Shown: positions 1-50,328 of the stretch, in pieces
How the letters are laid out: every line of letters begins with the position of its first letter
How positions within the stretch are numbered: the first letter of the stretch is position 1
Assembly (NCBI GenBank): GCA_947359465.1
Contig: OX375875.1
Location: 10,943,038 to 11,007,037 of the forward strand
DNA: 64,000 nt
DNA from: Metellina segmentata
Lineage: Eukaryota; Arthropoda; Arachnida; Araneae; Tetragnathidae
Direction: 5' to 3'
Made by a program: the position numbers and the translations under genes
The notes under the pieces: generated by a model
Seen by the model: only the letters and a program-made list of their open reading frames with translations
Told to the model about the DNA's origin: nothing
The model's database searches: none

Positions 1-332
1 GTATGGAGGATGCTATCCCCCTTTTAAGTGACCACTGCCATCGATCACCATTTACGAGCTGTCAGCGTCTGACCTCGAGGGTTCCTCCTTTTGTTTGACC
101 CTGTCGACCAGAGATATCTATCATTTTTAAATCCATTTTTGCGGTGGAACGTAGCGCGCATTTCGAAATTGAATTCGTCCGAACCCTATTTTTTTTAGAG
201 GATATGAATTTTTTTAATTGCGCACCAAGCATTTTTCTTTTCTAAATAGAATTTAAAACTTAAAACCCCTGAAAAGGTGACAAAATGTCAAAAAAATAAA
301 AGGTGACAAACAGTGGTGTGTTAGGAGCCCTG
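1..332 (-). mobile_element. CAGGGCTC-type hAT-like terminus (minus strand, cut by window edge)
   Basis: Ends on the minus strand with CAGGGCTCCTAACACACC (plus strand GGAGCCCTG at 324-332), followed inward by GTCACCTTTT words. The block with TAAATGGTGATCGATG and CAGTGGTCACTTAAAAG matches 49140-49590 and 49639-50180 in the opposite orientation. No transposase in this part. Confidence 0.6.
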
Positions 333-1195
333 GAATTGTCCAAAATCGGGACGTTTTGCTAACTAGCATTTTTTTCACCTCACTTTTTTCTATCTTTCTT
401 CCTCTTTTAAGAATAATTTTTAAAGAAAAAGGCATTCAACCTGGACCAAATTGATGGAACAATGCAAAATAAAGGACATGTTCAGAGTAAATACCACACA
501 GAAAAATTAAATTTCCTGCATTGCATAGAAAAGTTTTCTTTTCCCCTTTTTAAAAAATTATTCCTATTCATAAATGCTATTTTAGTATTGCAAATATGTT
601 CCAAAGGTAAGTAATGAGTGGAAAAATTAGCGCCCAGGGAAGGGGGTTAGATTAGGTGTTTTTGACAAAAAAAACTGCAAATAATCCAAAATCTGGAATG
701 GCTAAGGTCCGGAGGATTCTGACTTTTGGACTTTGTAAATATTGTATACAGCATTTATGGAGTCAGATTACAAATTAAGTGAATCAGAGTCTTATAACAC
801 AATGCATTTTAGTATTCTACAGACAGCACAGGTTTGATTCTTTTGTGTTTATCTTGATGTCTTGGGTTCATTTACTTGATGGGAAAAACATTTCTTGGCT
901 TGATCAGGCCCTTGAACTATAAAGAAAGTCAGGAAGTCTCTTACAAACACAATGCGTTAAGTCTGCTAGTTGTAGGCAGCTCACGTTCGATTCCTGTTTT
1001 CTTGTGCTTAGCACACATCTGGCATATTATTTGTTGGAAAGAAAATATTATTTGTCCAGATTTGGGCCGAACACCCTAAACTAAGCAACCCAAAATCTAA
1101 ACATATTCCCAAAACAATATGCATTAAAACTCCACTGTGCTATTTTTGCCATGCTTTCTTAAAATATTTAATTGAAATTGGTTAAAAAAATTTTT
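333..1195. other. AT-rich intergenic, nothing recognised
   Basis: No repeat pairs, RNA gene or convincing ORF; the short ORFs here have no family resemblance. Confidence 0.6.
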
Positions 1196-1199
1196 ACGA

Positions 1200-1575
1200 G
1201 TTTTCATGAGATGTTATGACGATTAGTATCATGAAAGGAACTGTTTTGCCCCTGTTTAAGAAATTTAAGGAAAACAATTTAAATCTTGGAGCAGGGAGAT
1301 ATTTAATAACATTACACTGGAGCAATATGACGGGCTGTTGGCGACAGTCCTGGATCAAACCCAAGGGTAATAATCTGATGACAACACCAGGTAGTTTTGA
1401 ACCATGATCAGATGACAAGGTCACACCTGAGCTGGCAACCCACTCTTCAACCTTCCACACCACGCCAATGTGAGGATATATGAGACAACAACAGATATAA
1501 CATGCAACAGCTGTCCTTGGTGTGATTCGAACTCATAGACATGGATGCCATGCGATCAGTACCGAGATGTTGAAG
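1200..1575 (-). mobile_element. SINE-like retroposon copy (minus orientation)
   Basis: Shares several blocks with 62975-63380: CACTGGAGCA, TTGGCGACA, AGGTAGTTTTGAACCA-type, CAGATGACAAGG-type, CACCTGAGCTG and CTTCCACACCA. On the minus strand the head near 1525-1570 contains GAGTTCGAATC, a good B-box. tRNA-derived promoter is inferred; I could not fold a full tRNA. Confidence 0.55.
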
Positions 1576-4393
1576 TGACATTATCCCTAATATTACAACT
1601 CACGAGATTATTTTATGGAAATCCATTTACCAGGTTGACTTCTTTTCTGTCGGAAAGGATAAACTCAGTATTTCTTATCGTTGATTGAGCACAGATTCCG
1701 CGAATTATGTGCTCCATCTAATCGAGTAGAAAATTTACGGCATGGTACGCACAAAAAAGAATAATATTTGAAAAACAAACGAAACAAATCGAATTTGCTA
1801 TATCTACAAACATAATCACAGTGGAACTTAATAGAAAAAATCGGGAGTTTAAATAACATACAATGTTGGTAAAACACTTTCGCATTTCTTCAGGACTGTG
1901 CAAGCAATATTCGTGCGATTAATTAATGCACGCGCAACTGAATACATTATGAAAATTAATTAGATTGATTAATTAACTGAACACATGGAGCCCATTATAC
2001 CAAAAGTTAGAAAAATTCGGGGCATGCAATTCACACAGTCACAGTTACTAAGTTTGTTTATGTTCGTTTAGGGATTATTTACTTTTTTAATTTCCCTTGT
2101 GCTGTCAAGAATAGATTATTTAAATCTAGTAATCGTTTTTTTTTCATTCAAAATGTTAAAATATTCTTTAAACATCCCTAATTGCTGTGTTGGGTAAAGT
2201 ACTATAGTTTCAGACCTCCATTGTTGTTATTGTTATGTAATTAGCTGCATGATCATTATTTTGCATTAAAGCGTCGAAATTACGATTTCAAAACCTTTTA
2301 AAAGTTGAATTAGGGTTAATTTTAGTGAAAATAATCAATTTGTTTTGATACTATCTTTGTTTGTTCTTGGGTTCCGCAAATTACTTTTTCTTTCATTAAA
2401 GGTGGAGTTCCAAAACCAAATACCACCCTATGGGACTGTGGGAGTGAAAGGGGTCGTTGACGTGAACGCGAAAACTATTTCGTCTTGTTCTATCCAAAAT
2501 TTTTTAAAGAAGTTGTGTAATATTGTTTCTGTTTTGCTCAATACAATGTTTTCAATCACGTGATATAATGTAGAGGACACCGGAAGTCGATAATAAATGG
2601 GCTTCAAATATGAAGCCATAGGCCTAGATTCTGTGGATGATTTCGTTAATGAACAGAAACTGTATTTATGTAAACATGAAGTTTTCGTTTATCATGATGC
2701 GTTCTACACTCCATTCTTTTCGCTTTAACACATTGGATTAACTGATCTCATACCTTTGTTACTGTTTATGATACAGTCTGGTTGCTCAGGTATAGTTTAT
2801 TTTGTTTCCTTTTTCATTTAAAATTTTTCATCCTGCTATGCGCATCAGCTGTAATTTCTGTACTTTCAGTTTTGACATTTTCTCCCGTCCAACATAATAA
2901 CTTTAATTGTAAGAGAAAGTTCATATTAGGTTGAAAAATGCAAAAATAAACTGTCACACAGTCAGATTTTTACTTCTGACATGAAATTATATTGCTTTTT
3001 AATATCCCACGTATCGCTAAATTCCGAGATTGCGCCACGTTCAGAAATGTACATAAAAATAATACGTATTACCGAGTAAGGACGGTATTTTTTGGTGAGA
3101 TTACAAGAATTTCACCACAAAAACTACTTGTTAATCGTATTGTTTTGTTTCAAAGCACTTCGTCACATGATTTGTATTTAGATTTCTGTGTGCAATATGT
3201 AGGAAAGCTCGTGATGTAAGTTATAGGGAGTTTATTTTTCGTTTTAGATATTTTGTAGCTCATGTATAAATCGTTTAAAATCAATCAACATTATCAATTG
3301 TTACCTAGCTGCAAAAATAAACAGATTATTATTGCACATCAAATAGTTTATTTACTAATTTTGCAGAAAAGGATAATGAAAGTAAAACTAAATGCAAGTC
3401 CAATGTGCTACGATTGGTGTAGTCAGTCAGCCATTGGCATAAGTTTAATCTGTTGAAAATTTATCTCTTTACATTTAGATCGAGTTAGGGGCAAATGCAA
3501 TGTCTATAAAATCTATTTTTTGAATTAATCTGTAAAATCTTTGTTAATTTCTTCTCTTGTTTGCAAAATCCATAAAGTTATGTAACTTACAATCTGAAAT
3601 CAAATAAATAATTACCCTATTTGTTGTGCAACACTTTATGTCATCTGTCAAGGACAAACTTTTATTTTAGTTGTTGCATTGAGAGATTTACTAGGCTATT
3701 TTTAATCTGAGCATTATTTCTTACTCTTTGTGAAATGGTGTGATTATTTTTTTTATTGTGAATACTACCTAAATCCAGATTATTTTGAATTATTTTTGTT
3801 TATTTTATTATTCTATTTAAATATCCACTTAACATTTGTGTACCTGTAAACCTTTACCTGTAATTAACTTGGTTTCAAATTTTTCATCAATGTTAGCTGC
3901 TTTAAAATCACAGGTGGTTTGAAAATTGATAAACGGTCTTAAATTAACCATCCAACAAAAAGTTTCTGTTTTTCTACATTTTATGTGCAACACTTTTCAG
4001 TTCAACGTCACTTAAAACTTCAGAAAAGTAGTTTGAGCATAATGGTTTTCTGAGTAGTCTAGTAAAATTTCTTTCCTCTGATATCTAATTTTCATGCTAA
4101 TTTGTTATGCTTACATAGCGCTTGGTTAAACATATTAGAGCAATTGAATCATTCAGAAATGTAGAATCACTAATTTTATTTTTTTCCATCACCACATTTA
4201 CATTCTGTTGAGTAAGTTTCTTTAGTTTATAACATAATCCTTCATTATATCCAAAAATTAAATCAAGACTGTTAGTTGTAATCTGACCAAGAACAGAATT
4301 ATAATAAAAATTGAAAGTTTCTTTTGTTTTGCTACAAAGGTTTGGTTTGAATCCTAGTAGTATATAATGCGATTGCCAAAGTGCATCACATTT
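1576..4393. other. Intergenic or upstream gene region, nothing firm
   Basis: 2.8 kb AT-rich sequence. Somewhere here or nearer exon 1 a 5' UTR exon and promoter of the HECT gene are expected, but I cannot identify them; a CCGGAAGT word occurs near 2580. Confidence 0.5.
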
Positions 4394-5851
4394 GGTATGT
4401 CCACACTTGTGCGCTTTTGCTTGCGCTAAGCGCATGCCTCTCCATATGCCTCAATGCAAGGGACGCATGCGTCAAGGCATGCCCGAGATGAGTCAGAAGT
4501 AGCAGTTTTTCATAGCGCACAGCGTAGCGCAAGGAGTTCCAACAGCCTTGGATCTCTATGCGCTTCAACTTTCAATTTGCAGTGTTTTGGTGAACCGAAG
4601 TTGTTGTGTTTGGTTTTTTTTTTAGTGTTATCATGAATAACGAATAAACACTTGAATTTATAGAAGACTACAGGTCTTATGAGTGTTTGTGGAACATTCA
4701 CTGTAAAAATTATACGAAAAAAATTAAACACGTCATGATTAATAAATAAATTAATAACGTAATAATAAACTTTAAATCATATTAAAAATAATTAAAAACG
4801 TCATTTATTTAAAACTTGTAAAGAGCATTTATTAAATTTCCTTAGCGAAATAACAACACAATAGCCTTTAACTTATGATTGCATTTAAAATATTTCTGTT
4901 CAAATTATTGTTTGTTGAAACACAATATGAGTTAATCTTTTTTTGATTGTGTATAGGCATTAATTAAACATATTTTAAGAAATGAATTAAAAACTGACAA
5001 ATTAAGCTTTTTATTATACCAGTGTAATATTAACATAGTTTTGGATCCATTAAAGTTTTCTTAATTTTGAAATCCAGCTAATCGGTAACGACGATTATTT
5101 ACAACTGTTTTGTAACCACTTTCGAATTTATTTTTATTGGTTCCACAACACACATGAGGTCTAAATCACCACATCTATTGGACGAAAGAATAACAGGAAA
5201 TATTTAAATTATTATTAAATTTTAATAATGATCAGTGGGTGGGAGAAAGGTAAACTCAAGTCTAACCGTAACAACAAGAATTTAATCAACTAGAAAAGGA
5301 AGGCATACATGTTAGCCGCATCCAAGGCGAGATACATTAGTACTCTGACCAGACATCGAATAAAACATCGGCGCAAATGCACGCCTTCCTCCTATTTCGG
5401 GGAAAATATCGTTCCGATTTTAAGCAGATTCAGCTGTTATTTGCTGCGAGCAACAGGAAACACGTGCAAACGATTCCAGAGAAATAAATCAAAGAAAATA
5501 TAAACATCCCGTTTGAACGTGTGCTCCAACAAATAATAATACATTTTAACGTAAATAAATAAATGTTCATTATGCGTTTTGAAATATCTTTCATCCAAAT
5601 CGCTCGCCTTGATTTCCTACGTTCATTTACTTGCCTGATCACAAACTATGCCGCACTGATTCAGAAACAGTCCAACAGAATAGCATCATCTTCATCCATC
5701 TTGAAACTGACGTGAGGCACAAGTGTGGACAGGTAAAGGGCATGCCTCTAAGCGCATGCAATAAGGCATGCGTTGACGCAAGTTGCATTGAATGTTGAAT
5801 TGCACGTTGAAAGGCAAGTTGAAAATGAAAGCGCACAAGTGTGGACATACC
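4394..5851. mobile_element. 1.46-kb TIR element, GGTATGTCCACACTTGTGCG ends
   Basis: Perfect 24-bp terminal inverted repeats, GGTATGTCCACACTTGTGCG at 4394 and its inverse ending at 5851. Just inside each end are clusters of GCATGC and CTTAGCGC/GCGCTAAG words in opposite orientation. The middle is AT-rich without a transposase. The 3-bp flanks (TTT/TAT) do not settle the superfamily; PIF/Harbinger is one guess. Confidence 0.75.
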
Positions 5852-5870
5852 TATTCAATTCACCTACTAT

Positions 5871-5935
5871 TTATGCAATATTGACCATTACTCACATTAA
5901 CCTACTATTTGTGCAATATTGACCATTACTCTTCA
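5871..5935. repeat. Two tandem copies of a ~36-bp unit
   Basis: CCTACTATTTATGCAATATT and following bases to TTACTC are repeated directly with one change (TTTGTGC), just outside the right end of the TIR element. Confidence 0.85.
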
Positions 5936-7824
5936 GCATTCGCTTAGCAAAAACATGCCAAAACCATTTTGTTAACTAGGATTTTATTTAAAACTCATCA
6001 CATTAGGTTTAACCCTCTGGGCATCATGAGATTTCCAAGTATTTTAGAACTTCCCCCAATACGCATAACGATAATATTACCTCAACGATTGGTTAAAATA
6101 TTTCTAGGATAAGATTGTATTGGCCAAAAAGAGGTAAAAAATGGTTAGAAGTGATGCTAGGGTGCAGGTTACTGAACTGTCAAAGTTGGTTAAAGAAAAA
6201 CTCTGTATTTGGGGAAAAGATGCTGTGTTGAAGAATGGTACTTTAAATATATATCACTTATTACTGGAATTTTTAATTTACAATAAACATTTCAAAAATT
6301 AATTACAAGTGTTGGCCTGATATTTAGAACTGACAGATCAAGGATGGCTGACTCAAACTGGATCCAGCTTGTCATGTCTCGAACAGGCTTTGCTATGTTT
6401 GTTTTTTTGCGATTCCTTCTGTTTTAGTATTGAGTTCATCTACTTATTTCCATAGTACTTATATGAGCGTATTATAACACACATGCTTGATGCAAAACTT
6501 TAAAAAAAAAAAAAAAAACAGATTTGGAATCACTCATTAAGTGATAATATTCTGATTCATCTTTTATAATTTTGAAAAAGTTTGTTAATGGGACTACACA
6601 TGACACTGGTAAAGATTCAATAAAATTTCTATGAAGATGTGCGTAATATCTAAGTAAAGATAATCTGCAGGATTCTAACTTTTTAATAAATAGAAAAATG
6701 CAAACTGTGCAGGAGCGATCATGTAATATGCATCTGGTCACACACCTGTATAGTTGAAATGATAATTACAACTACTGTGTGTGCAGTTTTGTTAAAAAAA
6801 GTATTCTTAGTACTTGTAACAAATACTATTCAGAATCTTTGGAAGCAAACTTGGATGTCTGAAGGTGTACTTCCAGGTATGAAAGCCGATACCAGTTCAG
6901 GACTATATTAAGAAAACCTGAAATGACAAGTAACATTTTTGCCTGAATGTATCTAAATTTAACTTTATGTGACATTGGTCTGACCTTGATCTCAGTCCTT
7001 AAATTCTGAACCCTCTAGCATAGCATAATGCAGTCAGTAAATGCTCTTGTACCAATACCATGGTTACATGCTACAAACTGTAGCATGTAACCATGGGCTG
7101 CACATTGAAATACAAATTGAGTAGTATATTTTCCCCTCTTACCACACTAATATTAAAAGCACATTCCTTGAACTTGACTACAGTGGTGTTACTAACACAT
7201 TCTTGCTTTCATTAGGGATTTCTTATTAGTAATATAGTGGGTTGTGCACTGCCCCAGTCCCTAAAACTTAATAGGCACTCAATGAGTTTACCCACTGTGC
7301 TAGCTAGCAACCTACGAAGTTTAAATCCTTTCAAGTTCTTACACCCTGCATGTTTTTCTCTCTTAAACAGTAAAATTTTCCTTATATGTTTGTTCATTAC
7401 TAGATGTTTGTCTTGTGTTTGGTGCAGCTTGGCTAAATATGATCCTTGCACCATATGAAAAACTAACCTTGTCATTTTAAAACCAGTTATTCTTTTGTGA
7501 GTATATTTGATTTTAAAGGAAACTTTTTAAAAATTCAATTTGCGGAAATTATTTTTTAAATCTTCCTTTTTGCTTTTGCAGCATAACAAATAGATCTGTC
7601 TTCCAAAAATTTAATTTTTAACAATTATTTCAATAATTTTTAAATGCTTTATTTTGATGAGATAAAAATAAAACTTATGCAAATGCATTTGTGTGAAATT
7701 GTTTTTTATCAACAAACATTTTGTTGCGGATACAGCTATTTTTTTTAAAATCTGTATATTCTGGCTATTTTTGCTGTCATCATCTTTCTCCTGTAAAGTG
7801 TTAAGAATATTTTTGTTATTTTAG
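5936..7824. other. Region just upstream of coding exon 1
   Basis: Apart from the 39-bp hairpin, nothing recognisable. An intron most likely lies here because 7815-7824 is a splice acceptor (TTTTGTTATTTTAG). Confidence 0.6.
7058..7096. repeat. Perfect 18-bp inverted repeat (hairpin)
   Basis: CCATGGTTACATGCTACA, loop AAC, then the exact inverse. Located 760 bp before coding exon 1. Confidence 0.95.
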
Positions 7825-7857
7825 TTAGCTTTCAAGAGCACCCTGGTTGTGCCAGCG

Positions 7858-45241
<37,384 letters not shown>

Positions 45242-45832
45242 GGGAGGACTTGTATGTATATTCTCAAATTTAACCTGAAATATGTCTTCCGGAAGAAACA
45301 TGTGATGCATCGAAAAAGCGAGACAACTATGCATTGAACCTAAGCCAGACCTTGGCACGCTCATCGTAAGACACATTGGAGGCAAGTCCCAGCCTCTGGA
45401 AAAAACGGGAATTGTTATGTGAGCAAGGACTGTGGTGGACGTGATAATTATAGATTTAATATCAAATGAATTATGTGGTATTTATTCAAATGCCATAGTG
45501 AGATATTTTAATATGATTCTATTGAAATAGGTGATTATCCCCTTGATCTAAATGAGTGCAATCAAAGTGTGCTGTCAGAAAATAAATGCTATGACAAAAC
45601 GGCAGGTTTGTTGCAGCATTTAGGTAACATATCTTTTAATTTATCCGAAATCATTAATATATTGACATTCCGGAGTTACCTATCTCTTGGGTCATTTTAA
45701 GACATTCTCTGTAAATTTATGAAATAAATTAACGAATAAATGAGCCTCATGAAAAACTGTTATGCATAAGACAGTGGCTGCTTGTATTATTCTGTAAAAT
45801 TATGTAATAAAATATATTCTTTTCCTGAAAAA
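45242..45832 (+). other. Su(dx): 3' UTR of the HECT ligase gene (predicted)
   Basis: About 590 bp after the stop without a repeat. AATAAA words occur near 45580, 45723 and 45806-45811; the last lies about 20 bases before an A run at 45828, a likely cleavage site. Confidence 0.6.
45806..45811 (+). terminator. Candidate polyadenylation signal AATAAA
   Basis: Canonical hexamer 565 bases past the stop codon. The nearer AATAAA words at about 45580 and 45723 are alternatives. Confidence 0.5.
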
Positions 45833-46625
45833 AAAGCTTTGTCTTATGGCTTTGTCATTTTACTAGCTTTGTCTTTTTGAGTGTCTGTTGGACTTTTTTA
45901 ATCTTAAGATGCAACCACACAATAAGAAAGACTAAATATTGAATTCTTTGACCTGAATAGCAAGAGGTTTAGTTTGAGTTGAATTGGAGCCTTTCTTTTG
46001 AAATCAGATATTTTTACGTAGGCTTTCAAAAATTACTTAACTGTTAAAAAAGAATGTTGATAAAAAGACAGTCTGCTACAACTTTAGGAGTATTGAATGC
46101 TATTGATTTCAAAATGAAAGGAGGATATAGAAACTCCTTGTCAAAATGTTTTCGTTGAAATAAACTACAACTTATGTAGGATCCTGCTGTATATAAAGGG
46201 CCCACATGCTGTTTTTTACAAATAGACCTTAGTTTGAAACTGCAAGTCCAAATTTTATCACCTTCATGGTGTTTCATTGTAATTGCATACATCTCACTAC
46301 AATTGAAAAATTTATTTTGTTCACATTGTTTACTTATTTTCTTAGGGTGCTAAGTTTACAAAAAGTTATGGTAGATTTTAAATGTTCTTAGATGATTTGC
46401 TTTGAAAATTTAAAGTCATTACAGAAAATATCTACAAATCAAAATCTATGCAATGGAAAACATTTCAAAAAGCCAGTAATTTAAATTCTCATTTGATTCT
46501 GGTTCTAATTTAGTAATCTATATTTAAAACTGAGTGTCATACCAGTAATCAAGAAATTTTTTTTGATTGCATTATTTCTTAATTTTCTTTGGAGTGTTTG
46601 AAGTTTAAAGATCATTGTAAAATTA
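45833..46625. other. Intergenic after the HECT gene
   Basis: AT-rich, nothing recognised. Confidence 0.65.
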
Positions 46626-47364
46626 TCTCTAATATTATAAAAAGAAGTGTTTGTTTTCTACACGCAAAGTCCTGAACGAATCTATGGCACTTACAGTAAT
46701 GGCATTTGGCACACAGGTAGTCCGAATTTTTTGCAAGTTTTGGCAAGTTGAATTTTAAAATTCAATGTTAAACATTTTAAAATGATTTTAACAAGTTTTT
46801 TTTTCTGGAAATGAAGAACCACAAGAATATTGACTTTTTCTCCCTCTGTGACGTCAACCTTTGGAACCATGTCAAGTTTCTTTCACCTTTTGTGTATTCG
46901 CAATAAATGGGAATGGTAGCAAACAGATTCGAATAACCTTCGTTTGATCCAAGATTAATTCATTTTGATGTCTTGAGAAACAGAATCGAGTCAAGCCAAA
47001 GAAATTATAAAAGTTAACAGTGGTGTTCTTCAGTGCTTTTTGTCTATCTCGGCAATCGTTAAAGATAGAATAAAAATTTTGACGGATTTGAAATCTGTGG
47101 AAAATTTAACACTGTTGATTCCTTATATGTTTGTAATTTTTATTTACAAAATAATTTTTCAATTACATATTTATATTTTTTGGTTTGCTAAGCAAACCAA
47201 CACCATGTGCAATGTGACCCCCCATTTGCAACAATTGTCACGGGCAACACCCGTTTTGTTTGCGAAGCATGGCTATTATCCAATAGGCTGCGAATTCACA
47301 TTTGGTTTGCGAAGCAAACCAATAACCCCACAAAAGCAACTGGCACAGGCAAGGCCTGGCTAGT
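46626..47364 (+). mobile_element. Helitron-like non-autonomous copy (H2)
   Basis: 739 bp, A|TCTCTAATATTATAAAAAG at the left and GGCCTGGCTAGT|T at the right, i.e. 5'-TC, 3'-CTAGT, inserted between A and T. Contains the TGACGAATCTATGGCAC-like block and two TTTGGTTTGC/GCAAACCAA hairpins. No helicase or Rep ORF. Confidence 0.7.
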
Positions 47365-49132
47365 TGATAATAAAGATAATTACCAGCAAGAATATATTAA
47401 CACTTGTGATTTATATTGTTGTTCAAATATATAATAAGTTTTATGTTTGTGTGTGTGTGAAATATCTTTATTTTCCAATAGACAAAGTAAAGGAGTTATC
47501 AGTATTAAAATTAATAATCGAGAATATCTTTAGCTGTAAACTACTTCATTGATCTAAGTTTTTTGTTCTTATTGCAACTAGAGAAATAAAACTTGTGATA
47601 CAAGTATCAATCATATCTGATGGCATAATTATGTATTAGTATTCAAATAGTGAAGCACCATTGCAAAATTATTTTAAATAGAGGGTAAAAACCATGAAAG
47701 AAATTGGTAAATTGGCTACACATATTAATGCACTTTCAAATATCATTTATGAATAGATTAATTAATAAATACAGCTTACCTCAACTCTCATTTCTTACTA
47801 TTCTTGATTGAATAGTTCTTGCGATTGGATAAGAACCCAATATTGAATAGGTGAGTGTAATAGGATATAATAATCAGGATTTATTTAAGACTCGCAAATT
47901 GCGATTTCCATATTAATTGGGTTACTATTGTTACTTGCTTTTGTAGAACATTTTGAGATCAGATGTGCCCCTCTGCACAGCCCTGTCTTAAAAAAAATCT
48001 CACTACACTCTACATGAAGGTAATATACAGAATTAATTTCAAATTCTTATAATTTATCCAAGTTTGCTATACATGCATTTAAGTTCCCACTTAGTTGTAT
48101 CATTGTGTTCTTGCTGAAATTTTGCAAAAAAAATTAGACTTGTAAGACATGGAAAACAAAAGTTTGCAATTTCTAAATTTGATCTGAATTTTGCAAACTG
48201 GTTCTTGTTTGTTAGATAATGATTCGTGAGCAGCATTTTTGCTGCAGGGAATGCTATAGATTAGTTCTTGCATGGTGAGAAAGTAGCCAGAAAAGTTGCT
48301 AACAATTGACAATGCATTCTATAGCAGTTGAGAATTTTAAGGACTTTAGTTCAGTAAGGAATATACAACAAAAGGGATTGCTTTGTCATCAAGCTATTTT
48401 ACTTTTAGACACAAGTCTACAATGGAAATTTCAAAGATTTTTTTTTTTGTTATGCTTATGAAATTTTATTTAAATTTCACCAAAAGCTTATTTGATTGTT
48501 CTAGTTAAGTTAACCCATTTGTCACAAATAATTTGTAAAACTCGAGAAAAAATAATTGTTACTGCTTTGCTTTCAGGGTGGTTTTTTTTTTTTTGCACTA
48601 CCTCACGATTAACTTCACCATTCCCTGCAGTGCAGTGTATTGTATAGTTTTGTATCGTATTTGTATGGGTGTTTGTTTCAGTTTAAACATGGAAACAACT
48701 GGAAGACAAATACTTTTTCTTAACTATTTCTGTGAAATTTAGTTCATCAGTGTACCAAATCAGCATTAATTTCCTTCTATACCAATTCACGTGGAATAAT
48801 TAGAGCGAACTCCATGAAGTATGTGTTTGCAACAGATATTAAGTATGTTTGTGATTAGTTCTACGAGAGGATTTCTCAATAAATCCAAATATACAAGGGG
48901 CTAGTGTTTTGTTTGGTGCAAGTACTTCCTAATTCTTAACTTGGCCTCGTTACTGAAATGCAATTTTGTCGTCGAGTTCGAGTTTACATTACGATGAATC
49001 GAGTTTACATCAGAATAAATTTCAAACTGATATTTCAAAAATCAAATCGGGAAGCATATTTTCTTCTGATAGTTTATATTTCCTGATAAACATAAGCAAT
49101 TTGTTGAAATTGCATTTGAATATGTTACTTTT
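47365..49132. other. Intergenic, nothing recognised
   Basis: 1.8 kb AT-rich sequence with short homopolymers. A 20-bp word around CTGATGGCATAATTATGT at 47620 also occurs at 44797 in the SINE-like copy. Confidence 0.6.
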
Positions 49133-49140
49133 TTACCTTT

Positions 49141-49600
49141 CAGGGGTTGTCACATTTTGTCACCTTTTCAGGGATTTTAAGTTCTTAAATCTTATTTACA
49201 GAAGAAACATTTTTGGTGCACAGTTAAAAAAATTCATTTCCTCTAAAAAAAAAAACAGGGTTCGTACGAATTCAATTTCGAAATGCGCGCTACATTCCAC
49301 CACAAGAATGGATTCAAAAGCGTACCGTTTCAATTGTAAAAGGATACTTCATGTTGCTCGCGGTGTATTAGCAGCAAGTTCTGGAAATTTTTTCCCACAG
49401 AAAAAGGCTATCAGTAAAACGAAGCTGCGAAGTTTAAAGGAAGTAGGGCCATCTGCATATCCGAACCCCTCTACAGGATCCAACAAAAGGAGGAACCCTC
49501 TAGGAGGTCGGACTCTGACAGCTCGTAAATGGTGATCGATGCCAGTGGTCACTTAAAAGAGGGGGGGGGGGGATAACATCCTCCATACACAGATCTGAGA
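49141..49600 (+). repeat. hAT-like subterminal block, first copy
   Basis: Starts CAGGGGTTGTCACATTTTG and matches 49660-50190 nearly base for base, forming a head-to-tail duplication; also matches 1-332 inverted. A 75-residue open stretch from 49308 (MDSKAYRFNCKRI) has no family I recognise. Ends in a run of G at 49561. Confidence 0.65.
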
Positions 49601-50328
49601 GCGGTCTCAACAGACCCTTTTTTTTTTCCGGAAAATTTCAGGGCTCGTAACACGTCCCCTTTTTGACATTTTGTCACCTTTTCAGGGGTTTTTAAGTTCT
49701 TAAATTATATTTGAAGAAAAAATTTTTGGTAAGCAATTAAAAAAATTCATTTCCTCTAAAAAAAACAGGGTTTGCACGCATTCAATTTCGAAATGCGTGC
49801 TACATTCCACCGCAAGAATGGATTCAAAAGCGTACCGTTTCAATTGTAAAAGGATACTTCATGTTGCCCGGGGTGTATTAGCAGCAAGTTCTGGAAATTT
49901 TCCCGCAGGAAAAGGCTATCAGTAAAACGAAGCGGCGAAGTTTAAGAGAAGCAGGGCCATCTGCATATCCGACCCTTCTTACCTAACTTGAGTGGCATTT
50001 ACGACTAACGTTTTCCTTTCATAGAATTGTGTGGCGTATCATTTGGCGCAAGATAGATATCACCGGTCGACAGGGTCGAACAATAGGAGTAACCCTCCAG
50101 GAGGTCAGACGCTGACAGTTCGTAAATGGTGATCGATGCCAGTGGTCACTTAAAAGGGGGGGATAACATCCTCCATACACAAATCTGAGAGCGGTCTCAA
50201 CAGACCCATTTTTTTTTCTTTCGGATTCTGGAATAAGACGAGAATGGAGAGGTGAAGAGACCGGACGGATCAAGCTGATATTAACGCAAAATTAACCCAG
50301 GAGGATCCCAGGTATATTGTGGGTCTGA

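Noticed and set aside
1500..1560. Possible tRNA gene suggested by GATTCGAACTC
   Set aside because: Only a B-box-like word is present on the minus strand; I could not fold acceptor and anticodon arms, and the block recurs as part of a SINE-like repeat.
4097..4568. Minus-strand frames at the left end of the 4394-5851 element
   Set aside because: They cross the element boundary and translate the inverted GCATGC cluster; not a gene.
49561..49572. Long G run near 49561, and a similar one at 28440
   Set aside because: Simple homopolymers inside repeats; no quadruplex-type spacing of G tracts that I would defend.
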